Assembly: GCA_022840405.1 (NCBI GenBank)
Contig: JALHJR010000031.1
Coordinates: 1 to 27,894, forward strand
Length of the DNA: 27,894 nt
Source of the DNA: Tepidanaerobacter acetatoxydans_A
Lineage (GTDB): Bacteria > Bacillota > Thermosediminibacteria > Thermosediminibacterales > Tepidanaerobacteraceae
Direction: 5' to 3'
Shown here: in pieces, positions 15,519 to 22,385 of the stretch
Layout of the letters: each line of letters starts with the position of its first letter
Numbering within the stretch: position 1 is the stretch's first letter
The notes under the pieces: generated by a model
What the model was told of the DNA's origin: nothing
The model's database searches: none
What the model saw: the letters and a program-made list of their open reading frames with translations, nothing else
Program-made: the position numbers and the translations under genes

Positions 15519-17055
15519 ATTTTGCATATTCTGTCGCCCGAGTTTCTCTTATGACATTTACTTTAATCTGCCCGGGATATTCTAATTCATCTTCTACTTT
15601 TTTAGCAATGTTTCTAGCTATTTCTAAAACACCTAGATCATCAACGTCTTCGGGTTTTACCATAATTCGAATTTCACGTCCTGCTTGTATTGCATAGGAC
15701 TTTTCTACGCCGGAAAATGAATTAGCTATTTCTTCAAGTTTTTCTAAGCGTTTTATATATGCTTCCAAAGTTTCTCTTCTGGCACCAGGTCTTGCAGCCG
15801 ATACTGCATCTGCTGCCTGAACTAATATTGCTTCTACAGTCTGCGGTTCAACATCATTATGATGAGATGCTATAGCATTTACTACCTCGAAAGATTCACC
15901 ATATTTTTTTGCCAATTCAGCTCCTAATAACGCATGGGGACCCTCTGTCTCTTGATCAACACTTTTTCCTATGTCATGCAATAAACCGGCCCTTTTTGTA
16001 AGTTTAACATCTACTCCTAGTTCCGCTGCCATAGCCCCGGCTAAGTGTGCAACCTCTATAGAGTGATGCAATACATTTTGACCATAACTTGTCCTATAAT
16101 ATAATTTTCCAAGATATTTTATGAGATCACCGTGGAGACCATGAATGCCGGTATCAAATGTTGCTTTTTCGCCCTCATCTCTAATTATGCTCTCAACCTC
16201 TTTCTGAGCTTTTTCAACCATTTCTTCAATCCTTGCGGGATGGATTCTTCCATCTAAAATAAGTTTTTCCAAAGCAATCTTAGCTACTTGACGCCTTATT
16301 GGATCAAATCCAGAAAGAATAACCGCTTCTGGGGTATCATCAATAATAAGATCTACTCCAGTAAGGGTTTCTAATGCTCTAATATTTCGGCCTTCTCTTC
16401 CGATAATACGCCCTTTCATCTCATCATTGGGCAGAGCTACAACTGAAACAGTAGTTTCTGCAACTTGATCTACAGCACATTTTTGAATTGCATATGAAAT
16501 AATTTCTTTTGCCCTTTTTTGAGCTTCTTCCTTTGCTTGTGTCTCAATTTCTTTAATCATTATAGCTGCATCATGACGTATCTCGTCCTTAACTTTATTT
16601 AGTAAGAATTCTTTAGCTTCCTCAGTAGTTAATGATGAAATTCGCTCAAGTTCTGCAATCTGCTGAGAATATAATTCATTAACTTTTTCATGGATTTGAC
16701 TGATTTCATTTTGCTTTTTAGTTATTGCCTCTTCTTTTTTTTCAATAGCCTCAATTTTTTTATCAATTCCTTCTTCTTTCTGAATCAGTCTTCTCTCAGA
16801 ACGTTGCAGTTCATTTCGTCTATCGCGCAGCTCTTTTTCAGCTTCGTTCTTAAGTTTTAGTATTTCTTCCTTTGCTTCCACAAGAACTTCTCGTTTAATG
16901 GATTCGGCTTTGTTTTCAGCATCTTCCACAATTTTTTTTGCTGATTCTTCTGCCGAATTTATTTTAGCTTCAGCAATGTATTTTCGAATACAATATCCTA
17001 CAGCCAAAGCTATTAATCCAGTAGCTAGAATAGCTATTATATTTACACCGTCGAT
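15517..17055 (-). CDS. rny: Ribonuclease Y, with apparent non-canonical ATC start
   Basis: RNase Y is the membrane-anchored endoribonuclease that starts mRNA decay in many Firmicutes. The protein has a long coiled coil (about residues 30-190), a KH domain (MKGRIIGREGRNIR) and an HD domain (LLHDIGKSVD, then ASHHNDVEP), and ends VIRETRATEYAK like the Bacillus enzyme. The first ATG/GTG/TTG in frame is a TTG at 17005-17007, but starting there would remove most of the N-terminal membrane helix. The frame continues upstream through VNIIAILATGLIALAVGY to a TGA. The only good ribosome binding site, AGGAGGTG at 17063-17070, is placed 9 bases (from AGGAGG) before an ATC codon at 17053-17055. I therefore use ATC, giving about 512 residues, close to the usual 510-520. 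A base-call error changing an ATG is the alternative. Confidence 0.93.
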   Translation of the reverse strand: MDGVNIIAILATGLIALAVGYCIRKYIAEAKINSAEESAKKIVEDAENKAESIKREVLVEAKEEILKLKNEAEKELRDRRNELQRSERRLIQKEEGIDKKIEAIEKKEEAITKKQNEISQIHEKVNELYSQQIAELERISSLTTEEAKEFLLNKVKDEIRHDAAIMIKEIETQAKEEAQKRAKEIISYAIQKCAVDQVAETTVSVVALPNDEMKGRIIGREGRNIRALETLTGVDLIIDDTPEAVILSGFDPIRRQVAKIALEKLILDGRIHPARIEEMVEKAQKEVESIIRDEGEKATFDTGIHGLHGDLIKYLGKLYYRTSYGQNVLHHSIEVAHLAGAMAAELGVDVKLTKRAGLLHDIGKSVDQETEGPHALLGAELAKKYGESFEVVNAIASHHNDVEPQTVEAILVQAADAVSAARPGARRETLEAYIKRLEKLEEIANSFSGVEKSYAIQAGREIRIMVKPEDVDDLGVLEIARNIAKKVEDELEYPGQIKVNVIRETRATEYAK

Positions 17056-17100
17056 ACTATTTCACCTCCTGTAACATATAACAATTAACATAAAATAATA

Positions 17101-17124
17101 AAAACCGAGGGGAACTCGGCTTTT
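17101..17124 (-). terminator. Terminator-like hairpin inside the rny leader
   Basis: CCGAG (17105-17109) pairs with CTCGG (17115-17119), extended by flanking A/T pairs, and is followed on the minus strand by TTTTTATTATTTT. It lies between the rny promoter and its ribosome binding site, so it can act as an attenuator rather than an operon terminator. Confidence 0.65.
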
Positions 17125-17220
17125 ATTAATTAAATAGAGATAATGTTTGCTCTAATTTAATTTACAATCGCGCCCCCAAACCAATCCGACTGAAGTAGAA
17201 CAAGGTTTCATTACATTTTA

Positions 17221-17249
17221 ATTTTATACTTTTTTGATAACCATGTCAA
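17221..17249 (-). promoter_or_regulatory. rny: Sigma-A type promoter of rny
   Basis: On the minus strand a perfect TTGACA (17244-17249) and TAAAAT (17221-17226) are separated by exactly 17 bases. The implied leader runs about 160 bases to the rny start and contains the hairpin at 17101-17124. Confidence 0.75.
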
Positions 17250-17257
17250 GAAAAACA

Positions 17258-17273
17258 AACAGTATGCACTGTT
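17258..17273 (-). terminator. Terminator after the Rad50 C-half gene
   Basis: AACAGT (17258-17263) and ACTGTT (17268-17273) form a 6-bp stem with a 4-base loop, followed on the minus strand by TGTTTTTC. It ends the recA/Mre11/Rad50 run just before the rny promoter. Confidence 0.6.
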
Positions 17274-17281
17274 AGCAGAAT

Positions 17282-17956
17282 CTACTGTTCTAATCTATTG
17301 TATACCACAACCTCGCTAACTCCATTTTTTAATTCTACTTTATATGCAAGATCAGCTATTTCACTTAAGTACTGATTATGAGTTACCATAATTACCTGAC
17401 GGCGAAAAATATCGCTTATTTGTTTCAAAAATTGTGCCACATTGCCTATGTATTCATTGCTGACATGTTTAGCAGGTTCATCCAAAATCAGAGGTCCTTC
17501 TTTATATGCATTAGTACTTTGAATAACTGCTATCCTAAGTGCTAACGATATAACATCAACAATTCCGCCTCCCCTCGCATCTTGGGGTTTCGTTTTAATT
17601 TTTACATCATCGTAAGTTGATATAACATAAAATTCGGCATTCGCTTTACCACGTACCTCATTCAGTTCAATTTCAAATTCAAGATTTGGGCCAAAAACGA
17701 ATTGCAAACAGTGAGTAACTAACATTTCGATTTGTTGTTTTATTTGTTCTCGGGCATATTCGGATGTTCGCTGCAGAAGAAATCTAACCTGCTCTAATAT
17801 ATCAATCAGATTTGTTGCTTGTTCAAGTTCGTTTTGCTTAATAGTTAACTCATTTTCAAGCTTTTCTTTAATGCTTTTTTTTACACTATATTCTATAATT
17901 AGTTGCTGAGTATATTTTTCAATAGTAGCTATAATCCCATCTAGATCCTCAATCAT
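17282..17956 (-). CDS. C-terminal half of a split Rad50/SbcC-like ATPase
   Basis: A 224-residue protein with the C-lobe of an ABC-type SMC/Rad50 ATPase and no Walker A. Residues 1-70 are a helical coiled coil. A signature-like DARGGGIVDVISLALRI follows at about 126-142, then Walker B GPLILDEPAKHVS at about 154-166 (with the D-loop), and the switch His in MVTHNQYLSEIADL at about 190-203. It lacks a zinc-hook CxxC. The missing N-lobe is encoded two genes upstream (18230-19672), so the active ATPase should be a hetero-assembly. ATG at 17954-17956 lies two bases after the preceding stop, with GAGGTG 5 bases upstream. In a classical SbcC these parts are one chain of about 1000 residues. The ATPase identification is firm; its function in DNA-end processing is inferred from the Mre11-like neighbour and recA. 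Confidence 0.85.
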   Translation of the reverse strand: MIEDLDGIIATIEKYTQQLIIEYSVKKSIKEKLENELTIKQNELEQATNLIDILEQVRFLLQRTSEYAREQIKQQIEMLVTHCLQFVFGPNLEFEIELNEVRGKANAEFYVISTYDDVKIKTKPQDARGGGIVDVISLALRIAVIQSTNAYKEGPLILDEPAKHVSNEYIGNVAQFLKQISDIFRRQVIMVTHNQYLSEIADLAYKVELKNGVSEVVVYNRLEQ

Positions 17957-17958
17957 AT

Positions 17959-18201
17959 TTACACCTCTAAGTTTTCAGGAAGTAAATCTTTTGTCTTTTT
18001 TAATAGATCTTTGATTTCGTTGCTAATTTTTTCGATCTCCTTATCTAAATTTTCAGGTTTTACATTTAGCTTATTTAGCTCATCAAGAATAAGTTGCCTT
18101 TGTTTTTGCAGTTCTTCCAAACGTGCTTCTGCTTTGTATCTCATAGCCTTGGCCTTATCTATTTTTTGTTTTAATTCATGAATTTCTTTTTCAGGATCCA
18201 T
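17959..18201 (-). CDS. Small coiled-coil protein between the two Rad50 halves
   Basis: An 80-residue, Lys/Glu/Leu-rich, almost entirely helical protein with two probable coiled-coil segments (about 5-40 and 50-75) separated by a short KPENLDK turn, suggesting a helical hairpin. I recognise no family. It sits between genes for the two halves of a Rad50-like ATPase, two bases from the downstream one, so a role as a detached piece of the coiled-coil arm or a clamp is plausible but inferred. The frame opens at GTG 18210; I prefer the ATG at 18199-18201 because GAGGTG lies 6 bases before it. Confidence 0.75.
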   Translation of the reverse strand: MDPEKEIHELKQKIDKAKAMRYKAEARLEELQKQRQLILDELNKLNVKPENLDKEIEKISNEIKDLLKKTKDLLPENLEV

Positions 18202-18229
18202 CTTCCTCACCTCGTACCTCTTAAATAAA

Positions 18230-19672
18230 TCAATTTAGTATATCTAAAACTATTTTTTGAGTTGTTTTTTCATCTATAGGTTTTAAGCATGTAGGACATA
18301 TCGCAAATTTTTCTAATATTTTACTATACTCTTTTGCCATTTTATTTAGGCTGTTTGAAACTTTTTGTAAATAATCATTACCCTTTTTTATTGATAATTC
18401 CAGATTTATCATTGACTTCTTTGTATCTTGTAACAAAAATAGCTCAGACAATTTTTGGGTTAAATTATTTAAATACTGTTCAGTTTTTTCTAGTTGACCA
18501 TATTTACCAACTACTTTCTTTTGAAAATCAAGTTGTTGGTTTACTAGTTCCCATTGATTATATATTAATAAATATTTTTTTGCTATTTCCATCAATTTTT
18601 GTGATTCTAATAATTTTTTTTCTGCATTAAAAACACCCTGAGTTTTGCCTAAGATTATGTTTACATGTTTTAAGCTTTTGTCATTATCTTTAAAATTATT
18701 ATTAATACTTATCAATTGACTTAATGTTTTATTTAACTCTAAAATAGTGAAATAAGAATTCTCTATTAATGCAAGACTTTGTGTAACACTTATAATATCT
18801 TGTTCAATTTTTTCAGATTCGATGACTTGCTTTAATTTCCTTGTTAACCCAAATAAATATTGACGCTTAACATATAATGCATCGATTAACGTAACATTAC
18901 TTTCTATTCTGTCTATAAAATCAAGTTTAAGCAATATACTTTTATTTTTTTCAATTTCACAATCCACCGATTCAAGCTCTTGGCGCATCTGTATTAATTT
19001 TGCCAAACTAATTTTGTTTTGTTTCAATTTTTTCAAAGCATCATTAAGATCAGATATTTTTTCTGCTATTGTATCAATATCTTGATATGATAGAAGTTCA
19101 TTATTTAAGTTCTCTATATTCTTGTATAGCGCTTTGCGCCGTTGTTCAGCATCAAATATATCTTTTAGAGTAGTTCTCTGTGCAGCATCGATAATATGAA
19201 TTCCAACAAGTCTGCCTAATGCTTTAGCCCTATTACTTCCGCTTTCTGATATAAGAAAGGGGGCTTCAAGTTGTTCTGCAAGATTTGCCGCTGAAGTAGC
19301 GTCTCTGTCAATATTTATCTTTGGTATGCCGTGAGCTCTTGTTATCTCCAAAGGAACACTGTTGCCAAATCCCTCAAAAACTTGCTCTTGCCCATTTTGT
19401 ACTAATATATATCGATTTCGTTGACCATCTCGTTCCCGTACTATTATTGAACCATCTTCCATCTCCAAAGTAACTTGACAAAATTTAGAACCTGCCGTTA
19501 TAAAATCCGTTCCTCGTGGTTCGTTGTATAAAACCCACTTCAGAGCTCTTATAATAGCACTTTTACCTTGGTCCGTCTGACCTAATATTACCGTAAGGCC
19601 CTCATCAAAATCAATTTGGCTTTCTTTATGTGATTGAAAATTTTTCAGTTTGAGGCTTTTTATTAACCCCAA
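18230..19672 (-). CDS. N-terminal half of a split Rad50/SbcC-like ATPase, ending in a Cys-x-x-Cys motif
   Basis: A 480-residue protein. Residues 1-150 form the Rad50/SMC N-lobe: LKLKNFQSHKESQIDF, Walker A GQTDQGKS at 31-38, then IIRALKWVLYNEPRGTDF. Residues about 165-455 are predicted coiled coil, and ICPTCLKPI near the C-terminus has Cys459 and Cys462, resembling the zinc hook. There is no signature motif or Walker B; these are in the separate gene at 17282-17956. The N-lobe wording reminds me of Rad50-like ATPases of phages, from memory. Start is TTG at 19670-19672, one base after the nuclease stop and 7 bases after AGAGGTG. Coiled-coil base composition is more AT-rich than recA. A frameshifted single gene is ruled out because a third, clean gene with its own ribosome binding site lies between the halves. 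Confidence 0.87.
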   Translation of the reverse strand: MGLIKSLKLKNFQSHKESQIDFDEGLTVILGQTDQGKSAIIRALKWVLYNEPRGTDFITAGSKFCQVTLEMEDGSIIVRERDGQRNRYILVQNGQEQVFEGFGNSVPLEITRAHGIPKINIDRDATSAANLAEQLEAPFLISESGSNRAKALGRLVGIHIIDAAQRTTLKDIFDAEQRRKALYKNIENLNNELLSYQDIDTIAEKISDLNDALKKLKQNKISLAKLIQMRQELESVDCEIEKNKSILLKLDFIDRIESNVTLIDALYVKRQYLFGLTRKLKQVIESEKIEQDIISVTQSLALIENSYFTILELNKTLSQLISINNNFKDNDKSLKHVNIILGKTQGVFNAEKKLLESQKLMEIAKKYLLIYNQWELVNQQLDFQKKVVGKYGQLEKTEQYLNNLTQKLSELFLLQDTKKSMINLELSIKKGNDYLQKVSNSLNKMAKEYSKILEKFAICPTCLKPIDEKTTQKIVLDILN

Positions 19673-19673
19673 A

Positions 19674-20669
19674 TCAATTCACCTCTAGGTTACTTTCACT
19701 CCCTAATAGCTCTTGAGCTCTGCCAATTCTCTTCAAGGCTTCTTGGACTACTTCATCTTTTAAGTTTTCTTGTTTTGAAATCTGTTCTATAATGCGATTA
19801 ATATCAAAAGTATCATACTGACCCGATGAATAAACACTTTGTATAAACTCTGAAAGTTTTTTATCTCTAAAGGACAATGCTTCAACTTTCGACCGATCCA
19901 GCACATCTTCACCCGGCATCGCACTCTTAAGATAGACTTCTTGTACTTTTATTTCATCTTCAATATCCAAAATTATCACTCTAGGAATTCTCAAAAGCTC
20001 ATTTAAACTATTATTGATTCTCACTAAGCTTCCCGGATTTATGAAGTATTTTCCATTAATACATTTGGTGCCAAAACCAGTATGGTAATGACCACTCAAA
20101 GTTATATCAGCTTCAGTTTCAAGTATGTTATCAATTAACGTATATGCCATACCTTCAAAAAATGGTTTTTCTAAAAGCATTCCATGAACCATATGTATAG
20201 CAATATCAGAACCTGGATCTTTTTTTATTATATAACCTTTTTTTTCATCATCAGCATCAATGCCATAATAATAATGCTGACCTGTGAGTTGTATTTTTTT
20301 ATCGCCTGCCATGAAATATAGTTTTTCGCCAGGTTTTATTAACTTAACGACATCAGCTCCGTCTAACAGACCTAGCATAGTTCGGTTTAAAGTGAGCGGA
20401 TTCTGTCCATATATATCATGATTACCTGCTACGGCGTAAACAGGTAAAGAATATTTATTTATTAAAAGCACAAATTCCCGAGCTAAGGAAGGTGCAATAT
20501 CTGGCCGATCAAAAATATCTCCACCATGCAACAGTACATCAACGTTATTTTTTTGAGCAATATCAAAAACTTCTCTTATTTTTTGATACAAAGTCTCCAA
20601 AAAGTTATCTGTCCTGTTTTGTGGATTAGTGCCGCGGATGTGGGTGTCGGTAAAAAAAAGGATTCTCAT
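19674..20669 (-). CDS. Mre11/SbcD-like metallophosphoesterase nuclease
   Basis: A 331-residue calcineurin-fold phosphoesterase with the Mre11/SbcD motif set: FFTDTHIRG (Asp8, His10), LLHGGDIFDRPD (Asp51), AVAGNHDIYG (Asn84, His85), HMVHGM (His162) and LSGHYHTGFG (His194, His196). The C-terminal about 80 residues could be the Rad50-binding or capping region. The open frame extends into recA, but the ATG at 20667-20669 fits the conserved start (MRILFFTDTHIRG). Its ribosome binding site, AAGGAG, is formed by the last recA codons, and only one base separates the recA stop from this start, a strong sign of translational coupling. Being followed by Rad50-like halves supports an Mre11-type 3'-5' exonuclease/endonuclease role over a generic phosphatase. 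Confidence 0.88.
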   Translation of the reverse strand: MRILFFTDTHIRGTNPQNRTDNFLETLYQKIREVFDIAQKNNVDVLLHGGDIFDRPDIAPSLAREFVLLINKYSLPVYAVAGNHDIYGQNPLTLNRTMLGLLDGADVVKLIKPGEKLYFMAGDKKIQLTGQHYYYGIDADDEKKGYIIKKDPGSDIAIHMVHGMLLEKPFFEGMAYTLIDNILETEADITLSGHYHTGFGTKCINGKYFINPGSLVRINNSLNELLRIPRVIILDIEDEIKVQEVYLKSAMPGEDVLDRSKVEALSFRDKKLSEFIQSVYSSGQYDTFDINRIIEQISKQENLKDEVVQEALKRIGRAQELLGSESNLEVN

Positions 20670-20670
20670 A

Positions 20671-21708
20671 CTAAGCTCCTTCTTTAGATTTAGCATCCTT
20701 TTCATTAGTTGGTTCAGGTCTAATCAAATTATGTTTTTGTTTTACTTGCAACTCTACATCTTGTAAAATTTCCGGATGCTCTCTTAAATATTGTTTGGCA
20801 TTTTCCCGGCCTTGACCAATTTTTTCTTTTCCATACGAGTACCATGCACCGCTTTTTTGAATAAGGCCTTCTTCTACAGCAAAATCTAACACACATCCTT
20901 CTCTGGATATCCCTTCGCCATAAATTATGTCAAACTCTGCCTGTTTAAACGGAGGAGCAACTTTATTTTTTACTACCTTAACCCTCGTCCTGTTTCCAAG
21001 CATTTCATCGCCTTGTTTTAGTGTTTCAATTCTTCTTACATCTAAACGCACTGAAGAATAAAATTTTAGAGCTCTACCTCCCGGAGTAGTTTCAGGATTT
21101 CCAAACATTATACCTACCTTTTCCCTAAGCTGATTTATAAAGATAGCTACCGTATTAGATTTACTGATTGCCCCTGACAGTTTCCTTAAGGCTTGAGACA
21201 TAAGCCTTGCTTGCAAGCCCACGTGTGCATCTCCCATTTCGCCCTCTATTTCAGCCTTTGGAACAAGAGCTGCCACCGAATCAATAACTACAACATCAAC
21301 AGCTCCACTTCGGACAAGAGTTTCTGCTATTTCCAATGCTTGCTCACCTGTGTCGGGCTGGGATATTAATAAATCATCCGTATTCACTCCTAGATTTTTT
21401 GCATAAGTGGGATCAAGTGCGTGTTCAGCATCAATAAATGCGGCCGTACCTCCGCCTTTCTGTGCTTCGGCAATTATATGCAGTGCTACAGTAGTTTTCC
21501 CTGAAGATTCAGGACCAAATATTTCTATCACCCTACCTCTAGGAACTCCACCTACACCTAAAGCAATATCCAAAGGTAGAGCACCGGTAGAAATAGTTTC
21601 TATATTAAATCTTGCTGCAGCTTCTCCTAATTTCATTATCGAACCTTTGCCAAATTGCCTTTCAATTTGAGTAATAGCCATTTCTAAAGCTTTTTCTTTT
21701 TCAGCCAT
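20671..21708 (-). CDS. recA: Recombinase RecA
   Basis: A 345-residue RecA, the strand-exchange recombinase and co-protease for LexA. Walker A is GPESSGKT at 65-72, Walker B region VDVVVIDSVAAL, with the loop blocks EGEMGDAHVGLQARLMSQALRK and INQLREKVGIMFGNPETTPGGRALKF (split across L1 and L2). The short C-terminus is acidic and basic mixed (RPEPTNEKDAKSKEGA). ATG at 21706-21708 follows GGAGG. A TTGACT-17-TATAAT promoter and an SOS box lie immediately upstream. cinA and thpR upstream are a common context; the nuclease and split Rad50 genes downstream are not. Confidence 0.99.
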   Translation of the reverse strand: MAEKEKALEMAITQIERQFGKGSIMKLGEAAARFNIETISTGALPLDIALGVGGVPRGRVIEIFGPESSGKTTVALHIIAEAQKGGGTAAFIDAEHALDPTYAKNLGVNTDDLLISQPDTGEQALEIAETLVRSGAVDVVVIDSVAALVPKAEIEGEMGDAHVGLQARLMSQALRKLSGAISKSNTVAIFINQLREKVGIMFGNPETTPGGRALKFYSSVRLDVRRIETLKQGDEMLGNRTRVKVVKNKVAPPFKQAEFDIIYGEGISREGCVLDFAVEEGLIQKSGAWYSYGKEKIGQGRENAKQYLREHPEILQDVELQVKQKHNLIRPEPTNEKDAKSKEGA

Positions 21709-21719
21709 TTATAAACCTC

Positions 21720-21733
21720 CAAACATATGTTCT
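21720..21733 (-). promoter_or_regulatory. recA: SOS (LexA/DinR) box of recA
   Basis: On the minus strand the site reads AGAACATATGTTTG, matching 12 of 14 positions of the Bacillus-type consensus CGAACRNRYGTTYC. It lies between the -10 and the ribosome binding site, where bound LexA would block initiation or early elongation. It probably controls recA and the nuclease/ATPase genes behind it. Confidence 0.8.
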
Positions 21734-21740
21734 TTAATAT

Positions 21741-21769
21741 ATTATATTAATATAAATGAATCAAGTCAA
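21741..21769 (-). promoter_or_regulatory. recA: Sigma-A promoter of recA
   Basis: TTGACT (21764-21769) and a perfect TATAAT (21741-21746) on the minus strand are separated by exactly 17 bases, between the thpR stop and recA. Transcription would start near 21734, right at the SOS box. Confidence 0.88.
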
Positions 21770-21779
21770 GAAAGTTATT

Positions 21780-22331
21780 TCAGCCAAGTTTCACATTATA
21801 TAAGTTAGTATAGTTTGCTCCAGTAGGAGATAAATCGCTTTTCATTAGATATATTTCTGTGACTAAAAAGGAATCTTTAAATTCCAGTTCTGCTACAGCC
21901 CTGGGTTCGATTTTAAAAGTATCCCTTATTCTTCCTATAGTTAAATGAGGTGAAAATGGCTTCTTGTCATAAGAGATGTCAAAAACATCTAGCTTCTTAT
22001 CTATGTCATCTTTCAGTTTCAAAAGATTTAATTGCTCTTTAATACCAATCCATAACACCCTAGGGTGTTTAAGATTAGGGGGGAAAAAACCTAGGCCTGA
22101 TAATTCGATATAAAACGGCATATGATTTTGTGCTATTTCTGTTAATATCTTCTTTACATCTGAAATTCCATCTGTGGAAATATCACCTAAAAAGGCAAGG
22201 GTAATATGAAGATTATCGGGTTTTATCCATCTTATGCCGCTAAAAATTTTCTTTAGATTATTTTGTAAGATAAAATCGTTTATGTTGTTCTTAATTGAAG
22301 ATTCTAACTCAATAGATATAAAGCATCTCAC
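21780..22331 (-). CDS. thpR: RNA 2',3'-cyclic phosphodiesterase (2'-5' RNA ligase family)
   Basis: A protein of about 183 residues of the 2H phosphoesterase fold. The two catalytic HxT motifs are HITLAFLG and HLTIGRIR. Members hydrolyse 2',3'-cyclic phosphates and can ligate 2'-5' linkages in vitro; the physiological role is uncertain. ATG at 22337 is only two bases after AGGAGG, whereas the GTG at 22329-22331 is 8 bases away and gives a family-like start (RCFISIELES), so I use GTG. It lies about 55 bases after cinA, probably in the same transcript. cinA-thpR-recA is a frequent order in Clostridia. Confidence 0.92.
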   Translation of the reverse strand: MRCFISIELESSIKNNINDFILQNNLKKIFSGIRWIKPDNLHITLAFLGDISTDGISDVKKILTEIAQNHMPFYIELSGLGFFPPNLKHPRVLWIGIKEQLNLLKLKDDIDKKLDVFDISYDKKPFSPHLTIGRIRDTFKIEPRAVAELEFKDSFLVTEIYLMKSDLSPTGANYTNLYNVKLG

Positions 22332-22385
22332 TTTCATATCCTCCTGAAAAAAGGAAAATTCTCTATACTTAAAGCATCGCTTTAT

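Noticed and set aside
17063..17065. GTG within the rny ribosome binding site as its start
   Set aside because: It is in another frame and meets TAG after two codons.
17195..17210. GAACAAGGTTTC in the rny leader as a second SOS box
   Set aside because: The half-sites are one base too close and the match to consensus is poor.
18230..19672. Rad50 halves as one gene broken by a frameshift
   Set aside because: A separate intact gene with its own ribosome binding site lies between them, and both halves begin and end cleanly.
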